Shown: positions 10,765 through 21,200 of the stretch, in pieces
Layout of the letters: every line of letters starts with the position of its first letter
Numbering within the stretch: position 1 is the stretch's first letter
Source of the DNA: Tragulus kanchil
Taxonomy: Eukaryota; Chordata; Mammalia; Artiodactyla; Tragulidae
NCBI GenBank assembly: GCA_022376925.1
Contig: JAIOJX010000030.1
Span: 169,379,298 to 169,443,297 of the forward strand
DNA: 64,000 bases
Direction: 5' to 3'
Made by a program: the position numbers and the translations under genes
Notes under the pieces: model-generated
What the model was told of the DNA's origin: nothing
The model's database searches: none
The model's input: the letters and a program-made list of their open reading frames with translations, nothing else

Positions 10765-11100
10765 GGGCTTCCCTGGTGGTCCAGTGGGTAAGGACACTGC
10801 CTTGCACTGCAAGGGGCGCTGGTTTGATCCCTGGCCTGGGAAGATCCCATGTGCCACGGAGTGGCTGGACCAATGTGTCCAATTACCGAGCCAGTGCTCT
10901 GAGGGGCATGCGTCCAGAGCGGGTGCTCTGCAACAACAGAGGCCACTGCAATGGGAGGCCCACACGGGCCAAAAGAACAAAGATGGATGAAAATAGATAA
11001 ATGAAAGACCAATAGAAGTGGCCCACCTGCCCCCTCCCTCCCCAACCCGCCCCCCCGCAAAAGAAGGTGTGGTACATAAATAAAATGAAATATTTAAAAA
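10765..11100 (+). repeat. Young CHR-like SINE with C-rich 3' extension
   Basis: Head 'gggcttccctggtggtccag', B box 'ggtttgatccc', body to 'agaagtggccc', then a pyrimidine-rich stretch (about 11023-11058) and an A-rich tail. The TSD AAAAGCAAACTATA is perfect at 10751-10764 and 11101-11114. Confidence 0.95.
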
Positions 11101-11894
11101 AAAAGCAAACTATAACTCCTCTAGGGTTTGGGATATACTGCAGTGGTCCTGGCTTGAGAGTAAGATCCTGCTAGGCAAGGTGCAAGCTTCTCAGTGGTGA
11201 CAGAAAGAAGAGGCAGGCCTACAAGTACTATGGTCTATATACAATTAATTTCCCCAACACATTCCTTTTTCTCAGTGAACCCTACCTTGACCTCATTAAG
11301 AGGGCACATTCACAGATCTCTTAGCTAACACGTGAGCGAACTCCTTCACGTGAAAGCCTTCTCTCAGTCCCTGTGGTTCCGGGCTATAGGAAAGGTGAGA
11401 TTCATTAGGAGCTCTCTGAGATGTAGAAATCCCGATTTAGAGGCCCTGGAATCTGTTTCAATGAATGCTCAGAGGATACCAGCCCAATAACCAATAACAC
11501 TCATGTTTCTGAATCAAGACCTAAAGGCAGGGATTTCATCTCCCTGGTACTGTCTCCAACTAGATTCCTGAGATGTGCCAACATGATAGCAGTTTTTCTT
11601 GTTGACAAACGCGTGTTTCCCATTCAGAGATTCCCGTCTAGACTTTTATTCCCACATGATGGCCTAAACTGGGGAGCTGGGTTAATAGAACCAAACCACT
11701 TCTTGAATCTAGTTCCACCCTGTGTAACTCAATATAACTAGTGTCATATTAACACCAAGTGCAGGCAGGTAAAGAAGCAAAAAATTCTACTTCTTCCCAC
11801 CTCAATATCCACATACTCCTTTCTCTTCAAAGATATGGCCCACTCAGTATCACTTTGAGGCCTTGCAATAAGTTTAAAGTAAAAGCAAACTATA

Positions 11895-12234
11895 GGGCTT
11901 CCCTGGTGGTCCAGTGGGTAAGGACACTGCCTTGCACTGCAAGGGGCGCTGGTTTGATCCCTGGCCTGGGAAGATCCCATGTGCCACGGAGTGGCTGGAC
12001 CAATGTGTCCAATTACCGAGCCAGTGCTCTGGAGCGCATGCGTCCAGAGCGGGTGCTCTGCAACAACAGAGGCCACTGCAATGGGAGGCCCACACGGGCC
12101 AAAAGAACAAAGATGGATGAAAATAGATAAATGAAAGACCAATAGAAGTGGCCCACCTGCCCCCTCCCTCCCCAACCCGCCCCCCCGCAAAAGAAGGTGT
12201 GGTACATAAATAAAATGAAATATTTAAAAAAAAA
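11895..12234 (+). repeat. Young CHR-like SINE (duplicate copy)
   Basis: Same insertion as 10765-11100, carried by D4, with the same 14-bp TSD at 11881-11894 and 12235-12248. Two independent insertions would not share a TSD, so this is one insertion seen twice. Confidence 0.95.
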
Positions 12235-12639
12235 AAAAGCAAACTATAACTCCTCTAGGGTTTGGGATATACTGCAGTGGTCCTGGCTTGGAGAGTAAGA
12301 TCCTGCTAGGCAAGGTGCAAGCTTCTCAGTGGTGACAGAAAGAAGAGGCAGGCCTACAAGTACTATGGTCTATATACAATTAATTTCCCCAACACATTCC
12401 TTTTTCTCAGTGAACCCTACCTTGACCTCATTAAGAGGGCACATTCACAGATCTCTTAGCTAACACGTGAGCGAACTCCTTCACGTGAAAGCCTTCTCTC
12501 AGTCCCTGTGGTTCCGGGCTATAGGAAAGGTGAGATTCATTAGGGAGCTCTCTGAGATGTAGAAATCCCGATTTAGAGGCCCTGGAATCTGTTTCAATGA
12601 ATGCTCAGAGGATACCAGCCCAATAACCAATAACACTCA

Positions 12640-13803
12640 CAAGTGCACACTCTTTGGCCTGATCATCAAGACCCTATACAAACTGGTCTCTAACTAAGGA
12701 CATTTCAGGGACACTCGTGCCCATTGGTAACTTCCAGCTGAAAGGCATCTCCACGATGGGGTCTCCCTAAACACTCACACACCAGGCAGAATCCACTCTT
12801 CTCCCCAGTCTGTCCACAGCAGCACTTCTCCAACCTCCACGGATGTATGAACTACTAAGCCATCTTGTTTTGTTGTGATTTTGATTTAGTGGCTTTGGAG
12901 CCCAGGACTCAGAATCTCCAGCCACTGAGCTGTGAGCAGTGATGGTCCACTGCACTCTGCAGCGTGATGCTACTGTAGCATTCATGATGACAGGGCTTCC
13001 ATGGGGCCGGGCTTTCAGGTTTGTAGGCAACACCTCCTGGAATTCCCTTAAAATCAACCATAAGCATGGAGCATAGGGGAACGAACTCTGACATCAGCAT
13101 AAAGCACTTCCTAGAGACTTGGTACTGTGCTTATTTATCAGTATCCTACAACTGCTACCATTTACTTACTGCCTATGAGTTGCATGCTGTGCCAGGTGCT
13201 CTGAATCTGCTCTGCTGTGAACTGCTACCACACAGAAAGGCACCCAGGCCTTGGGAGGCCCTCAATAAATAGGAACTCTTATTTCTAACTCTTTGAGCAC
13301 ACACATCAGGCTTGTAATAGTCCCATTTATCAGTGAGGACTGCACTAGTCCCTTTTCTAAATAGAGGCAGAGAATGATGAGGAAACTAAGACACAAAGCA
13401 GTTCAGTAACTTGCCCAAGTTGGTTACACTGCCAGCAGGCAGGGCAGCCAGCATATACACTGACCTCAGGCTCTTAAGCTCTACAATATGGTAAGTGAGT
13501 GCCCTTAAGCATGTCGACAAAGCATACCTCCCACTTACTCTCTTAAAAAAAGAAAACACTGAGGTTCAGAAAGGCAAGGCGTAACATCAGCTATCTTAGG
13601 ACAATGAGTGACAGGGTGGGAGTAAAACTGGAGTCCAGGGCTGTGACTTCCAACCCTCCTTCTATGCTGTCTACAAAAATGCCAACAAGGCTCACCACCT
13701 GGGAAAAGAGAGCCTGCCTCACCCAGCTGCAGGCTTTCCTGACCCTGTGGATAAGCTGTCAAGGCCTTCCCAGAAGGGCACGCCTTAGTGACTTGATGCT
13801 CAC
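12640..13803. other. MTMR14 intron 2 adjacent to exon 2
   Basis: Mostly unique. A MIR-like stretch in minus orientation ('gaggaaactaagacacaaagcag...cttgcccaag') lies at about 13375-13450. No other feature recognised before the exon 2 donor. Confidence 0.55.
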
Positions 13804-13952
13804 GTGTCTTTCTCCTTGTCAGAACTCTCGTACTCCAGGAACACGATGTGCTGCGGATAGTGGCCACAGATATCCCCATTCACATTCTGGATCACGCTGT
13901 AACAGTAGTCTCGGCCAAACAGCTCCAGACACCTCTTCTCAATGCGCTCAAC
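13804..13952 (-). CDS. MTMR14: MTMR14 coding exon 2
   Basis: This 149-bp minus-strand exon encodes residues 53-101 of the predicted protein plus two bases of the next codon. It opens V-E-R-I-E-K-R-C-L-E-L-F-G-R-D-Y and closes H-I-V-F-L-E-Y-E-S-S-D-K-E-K-D, which matches the N-terminal region of vertebrate MTMR14 as I remember it. The acceptor is 'tttgtgcag' and the donor is GTGAGC. The two leftover bases (AC) join the G that opens exon 3 to give Thr, which confirms the exon order. This is the only exon of the gene in the window that is not duplicated. A solo LTR ends 30 bp upstream of its acceptor. Confidence 0.92.
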
Positions 13953-13982
13953 CTGCACAAAGGAAGAGATATGTACATAAAG

Positions 13983-14322
13983 TGTAAAAGGGAATGCAAA
14001 ATGATATACTGATGGGTTACAGATTTATCTGTTAGCATCGATTGTTGTCTGTTAATTGTAACTGACTGCGATTAACGAAGAAACCCCTAGACTATTCTGA
14101 TGATTGTTAAGAGGGAATGAGCGTGTGTAGCCAATCCCAATCAAAGGGGAGGGTCTCGCGCCATTGATTGGTTCAGCCTTTAAAAACCGCCCTTTACCTC
14201 CAGTCAGGACCCTCGCAGGAAACTTAGTTCCTTTTGGGTGGTCGCTGGCGCCAGCCTAAATAAACCTCATTTCCATCTACCACGAGCGGAGTTAGGTGCT
14301 TCACTGAGCGCGCCTCACAACA
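13983..14322 (+). mobile_element. Solo LTR of an ERV1-like endogenous retrovirus
   Basis: A 340-bp segment begins TGTAAAAG and ends CACAACA (TGT...ACA ends). It is flanked by a 4-bp direct repeat AAAG at 13979-13982 and 14323-14326, the TSD size typical of gammaretrovirus-like elements. Inside, in order, are CCAAT-like words (14130-14140 and 14164-14171), a TATA-like 'tttaaaaacc' near 14180 and an AATAAA signal at 14259-14264. This is a complete U3-R-U5 layout on the plus strand, antisense to MTMR14. No internal viral genes are present, so it is a recombination-derived solo LTR. Family name not determined. Confidence 0.72.
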
Positions 14323-14654
14323 AAAGAAGATTCTGGGATTCTGAGAATTAGGTGTTTTCTGCCTTGGAGAAGTCTCTGGGAATAACCATGCACCTCTGTG
14401 ATTATAATTCAGTACCAGAAATAGGCCTGGTGCCAGGTCATAGGCCCTAATGTAAAAAAAGTTTATGAACCCACATAATAAACTCTGGGATGGACTCTTA
14501 ACCCCTCAATGTTGCAGTGAAACTGTCTGTTAAGCATCCGAAGACAGGATTACATCTTTCATGAGATTCTCAAAGGGGTCCACAATCCATAAAATATTAA
14601 GAACCTTTGCTCCAGGTTACTTTTAACAGGCACTAATCCATTCTCTTCCGTTGG
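14323..14654. other. MTMR14 intron 1, no feature recognised
   Basis: Between the solo LTR and the next SINE the intron appears unique. No repeat or coding segment was recognised. Confidence 0.5.
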
Positions 14655-14669
14655 CTCCAGATTCTTCTT

Positions 14670-14997
14670 TTTTTTTTTTAATTTTTAATTTATTTAAAAA
14701 TTAAACCAGAGGTCCGGTTGGGGAGGGAGGGGGGTGGGCGGGCCACTTCTATTGGTCTTTCATTTATCTATTTTCCTCTGTCTTTGTTCTTTGGCTCCTG
14801 TGGGCCTCCCATCGCGGTGGCCTCTGTTGTCGCAGAGCACCGGCTCTAGGCGCATGCGCTCCAGAGCTCCGGCTCGGTAATTGGACACATCGGTCCAGCT
14901 GCTCCGCGGCACGTGGGATCTTCCCAGGCCAGAGATCGAACCGGCACCCCTTACACTTCAAGGCAGTGTCCTTACCCACTGGACCACCAGGGAAGTC
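14670..14997 (-). repeat. Young CHR-like SINE with C-rich 3' extension
   Basis: Minus-strand copy. The plus strand reads a T-rich tail, a G-rich block (about 14716-14745), 'ggccacttctattgg', the body, and finally 'ccaccagggaagtcc'. The TSD CTCCAGATTCTTCTT is perfect at 14655-14669 and 14998-15012. It lies in MTMR14 intron 1 in the sense orientation of the gene. Confidence 0.95.
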
Positions 14998-15012
14998 CTC
15001 CAGATTCTTCTT

Positions 15013-15633
15013 AATTCACCAGCCTTAGAGTAGTACCTACAAACTCTCATTACTGTAATGAGTCGAAACTGCAGACAAAGGTGTCTCCTACTAACACATT
15101 ATTTGCTTATGAAACAGAACGAGCAGCTCCCTTAAAATTGTTATTTCGTTCAGTTCGGGAAAGGCCCTCTTACAAAAACAACCTGTAACATCTCAACAAG
15201 CCTGCAAAAGAGCAGAAGTTTAAGGCCAGCTGTTGTGAAAGTCAGATGTGACTTTTTGTAGCACTAATCTTCAGGAATATGTAAAATGAAAAAGGCCCAG
15301 CAAAACCACTGACCCTCTAATCATCCAAAAGCCCAACAGGGAGGGAAAAGCTCACAGGAATGAAGAATAATCCTCTAATTTCAAGCGACATGAGCATCAT
15401 TAAGAAGTCTATTTAAAAAAATACAAATCCCAGGTTCCCACTCTCAGAAATTCTAACTCAGCAGGACTGGGTGAGACTAAGGAATCTTTATTTTTAATCA
15501 ACAACCCAGCTCATGCTGATGACCTGGACCCAAACCAGAGTTTCATGGCGCTGGATGGAACAGAATTCCATTGGAAAATCTGATACCAAACCTGCCAAAA
15601 CCACATGGAGAATGAAAGATGGTAGGGTCAGCA
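15013..15633. other. MTMR14 intron 1, no feature recognised
   Basis: Appears unique. No motif, exon or repeat that I can name. Reading frames are short and without splice context. Confidence 0.5.
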
Positions 15634-16298
15634 GGATTCCCATCAGATCCCCAGGCAGTGCCTAAGATGGGAATGGCCTGAACCAAACTGGAAGCCTTCC
15701 AGGTCTGACAATGAAGAGACTGAAGGGAATTCCAAGCGTAGAAAACAACAAAAAAAGGAACTAAGACTTGCTTATGAAAAAGGAACAGAGAGAGTGTGGG
15801 CTGCCTTTTTATTCTATGGGAGAAGGAAAGGAATGGGTCTAACTCTAAAGTCATGCTGAAACTGCGTAAGGAGGCAACACACTCGGTTTACCTTTTTGCT
15901 CCTTTCTGCCTAGCCCTGCAGCCCCTTCACTTTGATCTCTGACTCACAGAAATCCTCTAGACTTTAAAAAATCTAGACTTGAGGGCTTCTGTCACCATAC
16001 CTGATGCAAGGGAATTACCGCCACCCACCTCAGCTCCTCATCGCTAATCTATGAACACTTTCTCTCAGGGTTCATCCTTGATCTCCAATATTTCTGCCTC
16101 AAACCCAAACGTCGTCCTTCCTTGGCTCTTTCTGACGCCCGTTCCTCCTTTTCGGTCTTTAAACCCGACTTTTACTCCTCAGGTCCAGAACCTAGGAACT
16201 TCCTTTTCTTTCTATCCTCTGACCCCGGACCTCAGCCTTTCCTCAGTTACGTCCCGACAGGCACCTTCTCTTTCTGCTCACTGCGGCTCCGGACTCAC

Positions 16299-16454
16299 CT
16301 TAGAGTCGCCCGTCCCACTGCAGTCTTTGGCCCGGTACTGAGTCCGGGAGAACTCCTCCAGCAGCTCCCCGAGCCCTGGCTCCTGTGGCTGCTGGCTGCA
16401 CGAAGAAGGCGAGGACCCCGCCGAGGACGAGGCGGCGGACCGAGCGCCAGCCAT
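16299..16454 (-). CDS. MTMR14: MTMR14 coding exon 1
   Basis: This exon holds the start codon and first 52 codons of MTMR14, a cytosolic phosphoinositide 3-phosphatase. On the minus strand ATG is at 16454-16452 in a good context (GCCATGG). The protein begins M-A-G-A-R, runs through a Ser/Ala-rich stretch, then reaches the conserved block G-L-G-E-L-L-E-E-F-S-R-T-Q-Y-R-A-K-D. It ends S-K at a GTGAG donor in phase 0, so exon 2 (V-E-R-I-E-K) continues in frame. The low-complexity N-terminus differs from the Ala-rich human version as I remember it, as expected for that segment. A copy with the same sequence is at 17461-17616 within duplication D5; probably only one is real. Confidence 0.92.
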
Positions 16455-16700
16455 GGCCCAGCCTCGCGTCCCCTTCAGCGGCCCGCGTCCCCCTCAGCGC
16501 GGCTCAGCCCGGCCCATGGCACCTGAAGCACCAAGCACGAGTCCAGAATCTCCACGGCCACCACAGCCGGCTCGGCCACCGCCTTCGCCCTCCACTTCCG
16601 GTCCCGCCCCACCCAGCCGGATGTTTATTCCGGCGCCGGCCAATCAGAGCTCAGGATTCGCGTTCTGCCCCAAGATTACCGGCCCACCCGCGACGCGGAG
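16455..16700 (-). promoter_or_regulatory. MTMR14: MTMR14 5' leader and CpG-rich promoter
   Basis: GC- and CpG-rich DNA directly upstream of the MTMR14 start. Visible elements are an ETS-type ACTTCCGG at 16594-16601, a GC box at about 16603-16610, a second ETS-like CCGGATG at 16617-16623 and a CCAAT box at 16640-16644. There is no TATA box, which fits a broad housekeeping-type promoter. The exact start site cannot be read from sequence. Copy B of D5 repeats all of this at about 17617-17862. Confidence 0.65.
16494..16517 (-). other. Short upstream ORF in MTMR14 leader
   Basis: A minus-strand ATG (16517-16515, context GCCATGG) opens a 7-codon frame, M-G-R-A-E-P-R, ending in TGA 39 bp before the MTMR14 start codon. 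If the transcript begins upstream of 16517 this strong-context uORF could lower translation of the main frame. The transcription start is unknown, so this is tentative. Duplicated at 17656-17679. Confidence 0.4.
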
Positions 16701-17460
16701 CGGTCCAAGTGGTCTCCGGGGAGGGGATCACGGCCGCTCACGGAAACCTCCGGCTCCGCCCCACGGGGGTTTCCCCGAAGCCAGGCTAAACCATTGGGGA
16801 TTCCCATCAGATCCCCAGGCAGTGCCTAAGATGAATGGCCTGAACCAAACTGGAAGCCTTCCAGGTCTGACAATGAAGAGACTGAAGGGAATTCCAAGCG
16901 TAGAAAACAACAAAAAAAGGAACTAAGACTTGCTTATGAAAAAGGAACAGAGAGAGTGTGGGCTGCCTTTTTATTCTATGGGAGAAGGAAAGGAATGGGT
17001 CTAACTCTAAAGTCATGCTGAAACTGCGTAAGGAGGCAACACACTCGGTTTACCTTTTTGCTCCTTTCTGCCTAGCCCTGCAGCCCCTTCACTTTGATCT
17101 CTGACTCACAGAAATCCTCTAGACTTTAAAAAATCTAGACTTGAGGGCTTCTGTCACCATACCTGATGCAAGGGAATTACCGCCACCCACCTCAGCTCCT
17201 CATCGCTAATCTATGAACACTTTCTCTCAGGGTTCATCCTTGATCTCCAATATTTCTGCCTCAAACCCAAACGTCGTCCTTCCTTGGCTCTTTCTGACGC
17301 CCGTTCCTCCTTTTCGGTCTTTAAACCCGACTTTTACTCCTCAGGTCCAGAACCTAGGAACTTCCTTTTCTTTCTATCCTCTGACCCCGGACCTCAGCCT
17401 TTCCTCAGTTACGTCCCGACAGGCACCTTCTCTTTCTGCTCACTGCGGCTCCGGACTCAC

Positions 17461-17616
17461 CTTAGAGTCGCCCGTCCCACTGCAGTCTTTGGCCCGGTAC
17501 TGAGTCCGGGAGAACTCCTCCAGCAGCTCCCCGAGCCCTGGCTCCTGTGGCTGCTGGCTGCACGAAGAAGGCGAGGACCCCGCCGAGGACGAGGCGGCGG
17601 ACCGAGCGCCAGCCAT
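17461..17616 (-). CDS. MTMR14: MTMR14 coding exon 1, second copy
   Basis: Appears identical to 16299-16454, with the same ATG and donor, shifted by 1162 bp in duplication D5. In a literal reading the gene would have two promoters and two interchangeable first exons. Given the other 15 duplications of the same size in this window, an assembly artefact is more likely. Confidence 0.85.
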
Positions 17617-17965
17617 GGCCCAGCCTCGCGTCCCCTTCAGCGGCCCGCGTCCCCCTCAGCGCGGCTCAGCCCGGCCCATGGCACCTGAAGCACCAAGCAC
17701 GAGTCCAGAATCTCCACGGCCACCACAGCCGGCTCGGCCACCGCCTTCGCCCTCCACTTCCGGTCCCGCCCCACCCAGCCGGATGTTTATTCCGGCGCCG
17801 GCCAATCAGAGCTCAGGATTCGCGTTCTGCCCCAAGATTACCGGCCCACCCGCGACGCGGAGCGGTCCAAGTGGTCTCCGGGGAGGGGATCACGGCCGCT
17901 CACGGAAACCTCCGGCTCCGCCCCACGGGGGTTTCCCCCGAGAAGCCAGGCTAAACCATTGGGGA

Positions 17966-18500
17966 TGCGGCGGTGGGGTTGGTGGTGGCAGCACGGGAAC
18001 TCTCTAGGAGGAAGGAACCACGCTGAAGAATCAGCGGAAGAGTGGAATGAACCATTACCGGGAGAGGAGGAGGGAATTCTTGGAGGCATCTGATTAGTGT
18101 TAGCAACCAAGTAATCACAATAAGTAATAAGACAGTATTTCCTAAGGCATTTTGCTTGCATTGCTCTCACAAGGCCTCTCTGATGACAGTGCTGCAATAG
18201 TCAACCCACTTGAAGGAGAAGGTGAAGGGATCGTGACTGGCTTGAAATTCTGTGCGTAAGAAGCCACATATTATTTTTCTTAAGAAACTATTCAAACCTT
18301 CGCAGATATGGAGATAATAGTATAAATGAACCCTCACTATCCATTAATTTGTTTCAACAATAATCAAAATACTATATCTATCTTGTTTAATCAATTTTCC
18401 CCCCTCCAATAGAATTATTTTAAAGCACATCTCATTATTTAATCTGTGAATACTTCAGTATTTATCTCTGACAGATTAGTACTGTTAGAAAAAGAATGAT
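17966..18500. other. Region upstream of MTMR14, no feature recognised
   Basis: Unique sequence becoming AT-rich after about 18240. No gene or named repeat seen. Confidence 0.5.
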
Positions 18501-18505
18501 TAAGG

Positions 18506-18615
18506 GGAATTCCCTGGTGACCTAGTACTTAGGATTCCATGCTATGACCCAAGTTCAATCCCTAGTCTAGGTGCTGCGATCTCACAAGTTGAACAATGGG
18601 TCCAAAGAAAAAAAA
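18506..18615 (+). repeat. CHR-1-like SINE
   Basis: Diverged head 'ggaattccctggtgacctag', a weak B box ('agttcaatccc') and an A-rich tail. GATTAAGG occurs on both sides (18498-18505 and about 18616-18623), a plausible TSD. Confidence 0.7.
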
Positions 18616-18623
18616 GATTAAGG

Positions 18624-18859
18624 AATAAAATGTAGGTATTAAACATACTTTAATATTTCATGAAGCTATCAGTTTGTTCCCAAGGGTCTACAGAACTGCA
18701 AAATGGAGCAGAAGCTAAAGAATAAGGAACAAGGAAGAGAAAAATACAAAATTAATGAAAAACAGGGAAGTATAGAGAACAGGGATGGTTTCGTGTTTAG
18801 GGATCAGCTGACAAGATATACTACGTTTTTGCTCAAGCAGAACGTTAATAGAGACACCA
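18624..18859. other. Intergenic, unrecognised 73-codon frame
   Basis: An open frame at 18703-18924 (plus strand, Lys/Glu-rich start) crosses into duplicated DNA at 18860. I see no family motif or expression signal and treat it as chance. Confidence 0.4.
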
Positions 18860-19000
18860 AAGGTACTAAGTTTCAGTCTGTTGCTCTGGCAATCTGGGCA
18901 GGAGTACCTCTATTTTTGTCCTAAAAATTTACTTCAGTAATTGTCCCTTTTATCATCCTCCTGACCATTCAAGAGGTTTAGTCAAAAGTTTCAATACTGG

Positions 19001-19255
19001 ACTTCCCTGGTGATGCAGTGGTTAAGAGTCCACCTGCCAGTGTGGTTTGACCCCGGGTCCAAGAAGATGCCATGTGCTGCAGGGCAAGTAAGCCCATGGG
19101 CTACAGCTATGGAGCTCACATGCCCTAGAGCCCAGGCTCTGCAACACACAATGAGAAGCCCACACACCACAATTAGACCCGGCTCACAGCAACTGAAGAA
19201 AGCCCAGGCACAGCAATGAAGACCCAGAGCAGCCAAAATTTAAGTAAATAAAATG
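19001..19255 (+). repeat. CHR-2-like SINE, full length
   Basis: Head 'ggacttccctggtgatgcag', body with 'ctagagcccaggctctgcaa' and 'gaagcccacacacc', tail 'agtaaataaaatg'. Its duplicate is at 20170-20424 (D6). Confidence 0.85.
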
Positions 19256-20169
19256 AAGGCAAAAAATGCCAGTACCGACACGACCCTCAGTCACCATTGC
19301 CTCTTCCGGTCTCAGAGTAATAGTCACAAGAGCTGATGTCAGGTGATGTCTTGGAATCGATTCCGTTCTTCTGTTCTCTTTTTATCCTTTTCACTCAGAG
19401 AGAAATCATCTGTTGGCTTATCAGTGGCTGCCCACATGCATTTAAAACCTTTGAGAGAACCCTGCTTATTAGGGGGACAATATGAACAATACTAACAACA
19501 AAACAATGTCCACGGTTTGGTGAGTACTCCTGAGCCAGAGTCCCCATGAGCTAAACCAGCTAGAAAATTGGGGACATCTTTAAGCCAGTTGGTTTGTCTA
19601 TCTATTTTGTGTAATTAAGTCCCACTTTCCCAGAAATGTTTATGCAGTGAGCTTGTTTCAGAGAAAAAGAAGTGTTGGAAATCAGTGTGAAGTTTGTGAC
19701 AGGTAGAAAGGACAGGATCACCAGCATCAAAGCCGGTCCAAGAGTTCGATTACCCTACTTTGTAATGGCCTGAGACATGTGACAGTTATCTTCCTAGGCT
19801 AGAGCAAGGCAAAGATGGAGAGAGAATCATGATGTGAAAATCAGGAAAAGTATGGGCAGAGAGAAAAGGAGAAATGGAAAGATATGTTCTTAATCTGACT
19901 TCTTGGGAGAAAACAGTCTACCTCAATGTTGCCTATATCTCTCCATAGTCAACTGGATTTTGAGGTCTCCGTGTTTACACAGAGTCAGTTGTTAGGTGGG
20001 GTCTTCAGTTGTGAAATATTATGTACCCAAGGTACTAAGTTTCAGTCTGTTGCTCTGGCAATCTGGGCAGGAGTACCTCTATTTTTGTCCTAAAAATTTA
20101 CTTCAGTAATTGTCCCTTTTATCATCCTCCTGACCATTCAAGAGGTTTAGTCAAAAGTTTCAATACTGG

Positions 20170-20424
20170 ACTTCCCTGGTGATGCAGTGGTTAAGAGTCC
20201 ACCTGCCAGTGTGGTTTGACCCCGGGTCCAAGAAGATGCCATGTGCTGCAGGGCAAGTAAGCCCATGGGCTACAGCTATGGAGCTCACATGCCCTAGAGC
20301 CCAGGCTCTGCAACACACAATGAGAAGCCCACACACCACAATTAGACCCGGCTCACAGCAACTGAAGAAAGCCCAGGCACAGCAATGAAGACCCAGAGCA
20401 GCCAAAATTTAAGTAAATAAAATG
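20170..20424 (+). repeat. CHR-2-like SINE (duplicate copy)
   Basis: Same element as 19001-19255, copied within D6 at offset 1169. Confidence 0.85.
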
Positions 20425-21200
20425 AAGGCAAAAAATGCCAGTACCGACACGACCCTCAGTCACCATTGCCTCTTCCGGTCTCAGAGTAATAGTCACAAGA
20501 GCTGATGTCAGGTGATGTCTTGGAATCGATTCCGTTCTTCTGTTCTCTTTTTATCCTTTTCACTCAGAGAGAAATCATCTGTTGGCTTATCAGTGGCTGC
20601 CCACATGCATTTAAAACCTTTGAGAGAACCCTGCTTATTAGGGGGACAATATGAACAATACTAACAACAAAACAATGTCCACGGTTTGGTGAGTACTCCT
20701 GAGCCAGAGTCCCCATGAGCTAAACCAGCTAGAAAATTGGGGACATCTTTAAGCCAGTTGGTTTGTCTATCTATTTTGTGTAATTAAGTCCCACTTTCCC
20801 AGAAATGTTTATGCAGTGAGCTTGTTTCAGAGAAAAAGAAGTGTTGGAAATCAGTGTGAAGTTTGTGACAGGTAGAAAGGACAGGATCACCAGCATCAAA
20901 GCCGGTCCAAGAGTTCGATTACCCTACTTTGTAATGGCCTGAGACATGTGACAGTTATCTTCCTAGGCTAGAGCAAGGCAAAGATGGAGAGAGAATCATG
21001 ATGTGAAAATCAGGAAAAGTATGGGCAGAGAGAAAAGGAGAAATGGAAAGATATGTTCTTAATCTGACTTCTTGGGAGAAAACAGTCTACCTCAATGTTG
21101 CCTATATCTCTCCATAGTCAACTGGATTTTGAGGTCTCCGTGTTTACACAGAGTCAGTTGTTAGGTGGGGTCTTCAGTTGTGAAATATTATGTACCCAAG

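Larger units (their letters stand above)
10388..12639 (+). repeat. Direct duplication D4 (offset 1130)
   Basis: Copy A is 10388-11503 and copy B is 11518-12639, with a 14-bp bridge matching neither flank. The unit contains one complete young SINE with its TSDs, so the SINE predates the duplication. Copies differ mostly by single-base indels in runs (GGCTTGAG versus GGCTTGGAG, and the A-tail length). Confidence 0.92.
15634..17965 (+). repeat. Direct duplication D5 (offset ~1162): MTMR14 promoter and exon 1
   Basis: Copy A is 15634-16800 and copy B is 16798-17965, joined at a shared GGGGA with no bridge. The unit covers the 5' end of intron 1, coding exon 1, the 5' leader and the CpG-rich promoter. 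Differences are one- or two-base indels close to the unit ends (TGGGAATGG versus TGAATGG at the start; CCCCGAAGCC versus CCCCCGAGAAGCC at the end). The interior looks identical by eye. Confidence 0.93.
18860..21200 (+). repeat. Direct duplication D6 (offset 1169)
   Basis: Copy A is 18860-20028 and copy B is 20029-21200, head to tail with the shared word CCAAG/CCAAAG at the ends and no bridge. I noticed no difference between the copies over the full length, making this the cleanest tandem pair in the window. The unit contains one full CHR-2 SINE and unique DNA. Confidence 0.93.

Noticed and set aside
16051..16926. Plus-strand frames of 96-157 codons over the MTMR14 first exon
   Set aside because: They are shadows in the CpG island. 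The minus strand gives the recognised MTMR14 N-terminus with a proper donor.
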